Shown here: positions 19,621-24,275 of the stretch, piece after piece
Position numbering within the stretch: the stretch's first letter is position 1
Layout: each line of letters starts with the position of its first letter
Translations under genes and position numbers: made by a program
Notes under the pieces: model-generated
The model's database searches: none
Seen by the model: only the letters and a program-made list of their open reading frames with translations
Told to the model about the DNA's origin: nothing
Virus record (IMG/VR): IMGVR_UViG_3300025816_000073
Coordinates: 1-24,275 of that record
Strand: one strand, 5' to 3'
DNA: 24,275 nucleotides
DNA from: a virus

Positions 19621-20637
19621 TTATTTATTAAACCCAAATTGAATATTAGCGTTTGGTTGAAGTGCTCCATAAATACCAGCCAGTGTTGTTCCAACTCCTA
19701 ACGCAGTTTGTAATGGTGTAGGGTTAGGTACATTTGTTGTTTGTGTTTGACCAGGATATCCACCCATGATTCCTGTAACTTGTGCAGCGTACCTGTCTAA
19801 TTGTTCTTGTGGTAAGAAAGCTGCTTGTCTTGTTGCTTCTCTTTGTGCATCAAGATTTGCTTGTGTTTGCGCTTGGTTCAGTGCGCCCAACTGACCTAAA
19901 CGTGAAATATCTGTACCTGTTGCACCTTGTTGTGCTTGACCTAACGCTGCTTGAAATTGACCTAAGCCTTGTTGTTGTGATGCAAATGCACCTCTGTTAG
20001 CGATATCTTGTTGTCTAGCGGCTGACGCTTGACCAAAACCTTGTTGCAAGAGACCGGCTTGTAATAATGCTCGTTCTCTCGCAGCCCCTGTGCCAAACTC
20101 TGCGAGTTGCACTCCCGCTCGACCACTGCCGAGCGCACCCAAAGCTGCTTGTTGATCTCTTATACTTTGTTGTTGTATTTGCGTATTACGATCAAATTCT
20201 GAAAGTGTTGCATCAATTACTTGTGATTGATACGGAGACATAAAGTCTTGTACGCCTTGTTGAAAAGATGTTGCTCCTAAACCTACTCCACCTAATGCTG
20301 TTCCAGCTGCTGTTCCAGCAGTTTGTGCTTGTTGTAAAAATGGTTGAAAAGATCCTACACCTTGGGTTGCTAAATTTTGTGCTTGTGTTTGTAGTGCATC
20401 TTGACCTGCTACTTGTGGTGCAAGGCCTGATAAACTTTGTTGTCTTGTTGTAAATTGTTGAGCAGCACTTTGTCTTGCTGCAAAATCAGCAGCTGTTTCA
20501 CCAGGTTGTTGTGATATACCAGCAATACCAGTTGATACTACAGGTACGCCTGATTGTGACACAACTTGTTTTGCTAAATCTTGTCCTAGATCTTGAACGA
20601 ATTGTGCAGGTAAATTTTGTACTTGTTGAATAGCCAT
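19621..20637 (-). CDS. Gln/Ala-rich putative internal virion protein, 338 aa
   Basis: Strongly biased composition with runs such as QQSIRDQQAALGALGSGRAG and QGLGQFQAALGQAQQGATGT: Gln, Ala and Gly dominate, with almost no Cys, Trp or His. It is predicted to be largely helical, like T7 gp14-type inner core proteins, and sits in the virion operon. Local GC content is the highest of the window (36 G/C in 60 at 20101-20160). It is joined to the 447-aa gene by TAATG at 20637. The virion assignment is inferred from position and composition. Confidence 0.6.
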   Translation of the reverse strand: MAIQQVQNLPAQFVQDLGQDLAKQVVSQSGVPVVSTGIAGISQQPGETAADFAARQSAAQQFTTRQQSLSGLAPQVAGQDALQTQAQNLATQGVGSFQPFLQQAQTAGTAAGTALGGVGLGATSFQQGVQDFMSPYQSQVIDATLSEFDRNTQIQQQSIRDQQAALGALGSGRAGVQLAEFGTGAARERALLQAGLLQQGFGQASAARQQDIANRGAFASQQQGLGQFQAALGQAQQGATGTDISRLGQLGALNQAQTQANLDAQREATRQAAFLPQEQLDRYAAQVTGIMGGYPGQTQTTNVPNPTPLQTALGVGTTLAGIYGALQPNANIQFGFNK

Positions 20638-21980
20638 TATAATACTTCCTCTAATCTTTGTGATGTTTGAAACATTTTTCTAGCGCCTTCTAATCCTTGC
20701 GATTCTTCAGATACGTCACCTCCGGATTCGAGGTTCTTCATCATGTTATACATAACTTCTGCGCCTTTGTCTACATCTCCGTCGCCGGCGTTTCTAACAG
20801 CATCAGCTGTAAATACAAACTCATTCTTTGATAATCTTGCAGGGACGTCATCTGCTTTTTCCATACGTCCTATAGGTACAAACCCACCTTCAGCTCTTAA
20901 ATCCATTTCTTTTCCATCCATATCTAATAATGGCATAGTCTTTTTAGCAACCGGCTCATTCATAGATCCACCTTCTGCTCTAAATCTTCTTGCTAATTGT
21001 GGATTAGCTCTTAATGCTTCTATGTCTATTCCACTGTTATCTAAAATTGCTTGTGCTTCTTCTTCTGATTCTTCACCTGTGCCAAGACCTAGTAATGGTA
21101 ATAGTGAGGTTGCTCCTATTAAAGAACCTATTCCTAATTTACCTTTTCCAAGTGCAAACTCACCACCTTTACCAAAAAGACCTTTTGTATCAGGAACTAA
21201 TGGATTTCCACCAGGTAATCCAAAAAATGTATTTTTTAAACTACCAAATAAAGTAGTTGGACTCATAAGATTAGCTTTAAATCCTGCAAATCCTGTCCCT
21301 GTTCCCAAAGCCCCTAATCCAGCTCCACCTGCATATAACAATGCAGCTTTACCTATCGGTGACTTAGCTATCTTTTTAACTGACCTTGTAACTTTTTTAA
21401 CAAGTTTACCTAGACCATACATCTGTCTTGCTGATTCAAAATCCATTTCACCACCTACAACATTATTATTCATGATACCACCTTCAGCTCTAAATCTTCT
21501 TGATACTTCAAAAGGTTCTTCTACCTCTACCTCTGGTTCTTGGTCCATAGTTTCTTGTGCTTGTAATGATGCTAAATAGTCTTCTTCATTATTAAAACCT
21601 AATTGTGCCCATAAAGGTATTGAAGAATCCATCTGTTTATTATCATCTCTAGTAAAAGGACTAACTGGTTTTGTAGTTCCGCTACTCGGAAAGGCTCCAG
21701 CTAAAGAGCTTAATATCATTCCTGTAATTCCGCCACCTTTTACAAGATCTCCAAACTTGGCTAGACGATCTTGTTCACCAATATTCATTCCTAAATCTTT
21801 TCCTAAAAAACCTTTACCTTCCAACGCTTTATTTTGTTGTTGTCTTCTTGCAAACTGACCAAAATCAGATCCACCTTTATCTCCACCTCCACCTCTTTCA
21901 ACAGGTCCTTCTTCAGCTCGTCCTCCGACTCCACCGATTCTATATAATTGTCTTGCTATTTGAGTTCTAGTTATGGCCAT
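20637..21980 (-). CDS. Virion-associated protein with repeated RAEGG motif, 447 aa
   Basis: The N-terminus contains RQLYRIGG (10-17) and a Gly-rich stretch. RRFRAEGG occurs twice (161-168 and 331-338) and RAEGG a third time (362-366). Two hydrophobic Gly/Ala/Leu segments (about 210-233 and 282-300) could insert in a membrane. The C-terminal element EKADDVPARLSKNEFVFTAD, then AVRNAG, is one I recall at the end of proteins in many marine phages and cyanophages. The combination suggests a virion protein that meets membrane or other virion parts, but its precise role is unknown. Part of the leftward structural operon. Confidence 0.6.
   Translation of the reverse strand: MAITRTQIARQLYRIGGVGGRAEEGPVERGGGGDKGGSDFGQFARRQQQNKALEGKGFLGKDLGMNIGEQDRLAKFGDLVKGGGITGMILSSLAGAFPSSGTTKPVSPFTRDDNKQMDSSIPLWAQLGFNNEEDYLASLQAQETMDQEPEVEVEEPFEVSRRFRAEGGIMNNNVVGGEMDFESARQMYGLGKLVKKVTRSVKKIAKSPIGKAALLYAGGAGLGALGTGTGFAGFKANLMSPTTLFGSLKNTFFGLPGGNPLVPDTKGLFGKGGEFALGKGKLGIGSLIGATSLLPLLGLGTGEESEEEAQAILDNSGIDIEALRANPQLARRFRAEGGSMNEPVAKKTMPLLDMDGKEMDLRAEGGFVPIGRMEKADDVPARLSKNEFVFTADAVRNAGDGDVDKGAEVMYNMMKNLESGGDVSEESQGLEGARKMFQTSQRLEEVL
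20968..20992. repeat. Copy 1 of a 25-bp direct repeat encoding RRFRAEGG
   Basis: The 25 bases differ from those at 21478-21502 at a single position. They encode the RRFRAEGG motif of the 447-aa protein on the minus strand; a shorter, partial third copy begins at 20884. Confidence 0.75.
21478..21502. repeat. Copy 2 of the 25-bp direct repeat encoding RRFRAEGG
   Basis: Matches 20968-20992 at 24 of 25 positions, 510 bp apart in the same gene and frame. Conservation at the DNA level suggests either recent duplication or selection on the motif. Confidence 0.75.
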
Positions 21981-21989
21981 TTTACTATT

Positions 21990-22160
21990 CTATTTTGTTT
22001 TTGGGAATAAATCAAGACTTGGCATAATAAGAGTTACATCTTTTCTAATGTCCTCTGGAGATATACCTTTATTCTTCCATTCTTGATCATTTTTATATAT
22101 TTCTCCTGTTTTTTTATTACTTATCTTTTCTATTACCTTATCTGGTTGTAGCTCTATCAT
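21990..22160 (-). CDS. Small protein in the structural operon, 56 aa
   Basis: Reads MIELQPDKVIEKISNKKTGE, then a polar helix with QEWKNKGISPEDIRKDV, ending LIMPSLDLFPKTK. The ATG at 22160 overlaps the stop of the upstream 109-aa gene as TAATG and the frame ends in TAG at 21990-21992. Short acidic/basic proteins with a final V-x-M-P-x-L-x-L-x-x-K-T-K are familiar to me from marine phage contigs. No function is known; a virion assembly role is suggested by position only. Confidence 0.7.
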   Translation of the reverse strand: MIELQPDKVIEKISNKKTGEIYKNDQEWKNKGISPEDIRKDVTLIMPSLDLFPKTK

Positions 22161-22489
22161 TATGTTGTTACCTCTTTCTTAATGTTTAAATAGCTAATAG
22201 CTACATCAAACGAATCTGATGTGCTTGCTTGAACTGTAAAGGTTTTTCCACCTTCTATTATTAGCGGTTGGGTTAATAATTCTGTTGTAACATTAGCTGT
22301 TAATGCTGCTGATTTAATAGCTGTAATACTGTTATTTGTAACTGTGACTGTTGGTGTTCCAGCAGAAGTCACCAATATAGATTTAATAACATAAGTTTCA
22401 CTAACTAAAGGGTTTCCTGATCCAAAAGGAGTAAGTGCACTTCCTGTTGTGCTGTTGTCTATACCTACGAATTTATATTGATTAGCCAT
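22160..22489 (-). CDS. Small beta-rich putative virion protein, 109 aa
   Basis: Composition is dominated by Thr, Ser, Val, Ile and Ala with few charges, as in beta-sandwich decoration or tail-associated proteins: YVIKSILVTSAGTPTVTVTN and LIIEGGKTFTVQASTSDSF are typical alternating strands. It begins MANQYKFVGIDNSTTGSALT without a signal peptide. The flanking genes are coupled by short gaps or TAATG. I propose a virion surface or tail component; no homology is proven. Confidence 0.65.
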   Translation of the reverse strand: MANQYKFVGIDNSTTGSALTPFGSGNPLVSETYVIKSILVTSAGTPTVTVTNNSITAIKSAALTANVTTELLTQPLIIEGGKTFTVQASTSDSFDVAISYLNIKKEVTT

Positions 22490-22490
22490 A

Positions 22491-22655
22491 TTAGTTTACA
22501 AAAAAGTTAAATGCTTCAATTTCTTCTTTTAATTCTTCTTGAAATGTTGAGTTTAATTTTTCAACAATAGCATCAAGATCTCTTACTTGAGCTTCTGCAG
22601 TCTGTATATCATATTCGTTTGATGGTCTAGTTATTACTTGTACTATCTTTGCCAT
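22491..22655 (-). CDS. Small acidic protein downstream of the tail nozzle-like gene, 54 aa
   Basis: Reads MAKIVQVITRPSNEYDIQTA, then EAQVRDLDAIVEKLNSTFQE and ELKEEIEAFNFFVN. The first half looks beta-stranded, the second is an amphipathic, acidic helix. The ATG overlaps the stop of the tail nozzle-like gene as TAATG at 22655, and TAA lies at 22491-22493, one base from the next ATG. No recognised family; the tight coupling makes a real gene very likely. Confidence 0.7.
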   Translation of the reverse strand: MAKIVQVITRPSNEYDIQTAEAQVRDLDAIVEKLNSTFQEELKEEIEAFNFFVN

Positions 22656-24275
22656 TATCTACGTCCATCTGGTTGTGTATCTAATCTAAAAGTTCCTAGT
22701 TTCCAACTTTGACTAGTTGCTGTGTTTTCTATTTTCATAGCTACCGCTCTAGCTCTTGCACGAGTATCTACTTTTTGTGTGGTAGGAGTTATATCAAAAG
22801 GTCCAAGTGGAGAACCTGTTTGACTATCATTAGGGTAGTTTTTTAATTGTAATGTAATTCTAGTTGTTCCTGTTTGTGTTATAAAGTCAGGTACAAATCT
22901 TCTTATTTTCATTAAGAACTCACCATCTCCTTTAAAAGTTGCAACACCTGTTACCTGACCAGTTGCTGCTCTTTGTTGTGTAATATCAAAATCTCCAGAA
23001 GATATGTTTGAAGTAATTGCGGTTATGACTCCATTTTTATTTTGATCAGTTCCTGTTTCATGCTGATAGTAAGTTGTTATGCCATCTGTATTTCCAACTA
23101 CATCAAAAGATGTATCTGTATCTGCATCATATAATGTAGCGTGTGGTAAACCAAATACGGCAGAGTCTCTCCACATTGTTCTAGATAGTGTTCCATTTGT
23201 CCAAACAGGTCTTTGTGGTGATGAGTCAAAATAATTATACGCTACCATTCTATTTACTACAGATGATGTTGAAGTTGGGTAAAACCACATAACTTCGCCA
23301 AACAGATTATTTAATCCTGCTGATACCATTTGATTACCTGATGTTAAGTTTATGTCATCATAAACAAAGTCTTCTACTAAACATGGTAATGATTCTAATT
23401 TACCAGCATATCTAAAGAAACCATTCTCTGACATCCAATATGCAGCACCATCAACTTCAACACATGCGTTCTGTCCAACAAGTCCACAGTTAGTTCCAAC
23501 TTGTGCAAAGGCAAAAGTAAATGGTTGACCAACAAAACGTTGAGTGAACAAGGCTGTATCAGTCCAAACATAAAGTGCATCCCTACCTCTAATTGCTCCC
23601 ATGATCCGTGATCCATCGGCCAGTCTTTGTGTACCAGCTGTATTGGTTGCTGTAGGTGTGTAAGTGTTTATATCCTCTTGGTCTGAAAACCTGATGAACA
23701 TATCATCTTGTGTTGATGTATCACCGATTGTTGTTTCTGTGCCATAAAATACTAAGTGACGATCTGGTGTAGATACAACCATGTGTCGTGATGCTGTTGG
23801 TGCACCGGATATAACTGTAGCTCTTGTAGTCGTTGCACTTGATAAAGATGAATCCCATTCAAAAACACTACCATTGTGAATTAAACAAATTGCTTTGTCA
23901 CCAAAATTATCTAGTGACCACATACCAGGTTCAATAACTAAATCTCCTGACGCGGCTTCACCCCATGCAACATAATCAGTTGAATTTGTAACCGTTGCAC
24001 CATCGCTGTGAGATGCTGCTGTTGTACCAGCAACTCCTCTTGTACATCCTGTTAATGTATTACTAGTAATACCAGTGTAAGAAATTTCTTCAGAATTTAT
24101 TATAACAAAGTTTGTTCCAGTATCAGGAAATTGTGAAGCATCTGTTAAAACAATACTAGTGACTGAATCATTAATTGCACCATTGAGTGTAGTTGTAGTT
24201 GCTCCTGCTTCTGGTCCACCCCAAGAACCTAATCCATAACCAAATCCTTGTGCTTGAACAGCTGGTCCTACATGA
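22655..24275 (-). CDS. Putative tail nozzle protein (tail tubular protein B-like), C-terminal 539 aa, cut by the right edge
   Basis: The frame stays open from the stop at 22655-22657 to the right edge; an internal ATG at 23923 is not the true start because coding continues upstream with the same character (GYGLGSWGGPEAG, then a Thr/Ser/Val-rich domain). The body shows blade-like repeats such as DRHLVFYGTE, GSRIMGAIRGRDALYVWTDT and GAAYWMSENGFFRYAG, the beta-propeller flavour of podovirus nozzle proteins. About 65 residues near the edge (NGAINDSVTSIVLTDASQFP to CTRGVAGTTAASHSDGATV) look like a separate beta module seen in several marine phage structural proteins. Function is inferred. Confidence 0.65.
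   Translation of the reverse strand, partial: HVGPAVQAQGFGYGLGSWGGPEAGATTTTLNGAINDSVTSIVLTDASQFPDTGTNFVIINSEEISYTGITSNTLTGCTRGVAGTTAASHSDGATVTNSTDYVAWGEAASGDLVIEPGMWSLDNFGDKAICLIHNGSVFEWDSSLSSATTTRATVISGAPTASRHMVVSTPDRHLVFYGTETTIGDTSTQDDMFIRFSDQEDINTYTPTATNTAGTQRLADGSRIMGAIRGRDALYVWTDTALFTQRFVGQPFTFAFAQVGTNCGLVGQNACVEVDGAAYWMSENGFFRYAGKLESLPCLVEDFVYDDINLTSGNQMVSAGLNNLFGEVMWFYPTSTSSVVNRMVAYNYFDSSPQRPVWTNGTLSRTMWRDSAVFGLPHATLYDADTDTSFDVVGNTDGITTYYQHETGTDQNKNGVITAITSNISSGDFDITQQRAATGQVTGVATFKGDGEFLMKIRRFVPDFITQTGTTRITLQLKNYPNDSQTGSPLGPFDITPTTQKVDTRARARAVAMKIENTATSQSWKLGTFRLDTQPDGRR

Noticed and set aside
20743-21579. Long open frame (278 codons) on the plus strand opposite the 447-aa gene
   Set aside because: The minus-strand frame has the Gly-rich motifs, conserved-looking C-terminus and operon coupling; the plus frame gives a Pro/Ser/Leu-rich translation typical of an antisense shadow.
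23395-23616. Second minus-strand frame inside the nozzle-like gene
   Set aside because: It is a Leu-rich out-of-frame translation without ribosome binding site inside a well-supported coding sequence.
1-24275. tRNA genes, CRISPR array, integrase or transposase
   Set aside because: Gaps between genes are too short for tRNAs except 345-424, which does not fold as a cloverleaf; no repeat-spacer pattern and no recombinase motif was seen on either strand.

Overview
The window looks like about half or more of the genome of a small, AT-rich, short-tailed (podovirus-like) marine bacteriophage, of the kind known from SAR11/pelagiphage isolates and uncultured marine virome contigs. The evidence is a tightly packed gene set with almost no spacer DNA, a phage replication set (family A DNA polymerase, prim-pol primase, UvrD-like and SNF2-like helicases, DUF3310 protein), a holin-endolysin pair, and a run of large virion-type proteins. 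No rRNA, tRNA, CRISPR array, insertion sequence or integrase is visible. The host assignment is an inference from base composition and remembered resemblance of the small proteins to marine phage proteins; no database search was possible.

Layout from right to left. (1) 24275-14119, minus strand: virion and lysis module. A tail nozzle-like protein runs off the right edge, followed by three small proteins (56, 109 and 54 aa), three glycine/glutamine/alanine-rich proteins or proteins with short repeated motifs (447, 338, 298 aa), a 1311-aa putative internal virion protein, a 59-aa holin-like protein and an M15-family endolysin. (2) 11485-14122, plus strand: a separate three-gene island made of an SNF2-like helicase and two different 2-oxoglutarate/Fe(II) oxygenase-like proteins. 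It converges on the endolysin gene with a few bases of overlap. (3) 11438-425, minus strand: the replication module (unknown 129-aa protein, a Gam-like coiled-coil protein, a putative ssDNA-binding protein, primase, helicase, DUF3310 protein, DNA polymerase), then a third 2OG oxygenase coupled to the polymerase. After it comes a conserved-looking 214-aa unknown, a cluster of membrane-anchored or exported small proteins, a zinc ribbon protein, a 42-aa extremely basic protein, a fourth 2OG oxygenase and two small unknowns. (4) 1-344: a divergent pair, a ribbon-helix-helix-like fragment leaving the left edge and a small exported cysteine-containing protein.

Regulation: no phage RNA polymerase gene is seen in this window, and all promoter-like sequences found resemble host sigma-70 promoters with TTGACA -35 boxes. 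The helicase/oxygenase island and the replication module appear to be fired from two promoters lying on top of each other, head to head, inside a short inverted repeat (11440-11474). Two minus-strand promoters sit so close to the start codon that leaderless mRNAs are predicted. Many minus-strand genes are joined by TAATG stop/start overlaps.

The most unusual content is the investment in four predicted 2OG-Fe(II) oxygenases of two types in 24 kb, two of them directly behind an SNF2-like helicase and one translationally coupled to the DNA polymerase. This suggests, but does not prove, a nucleic acid or host-metabolite oxidation system.
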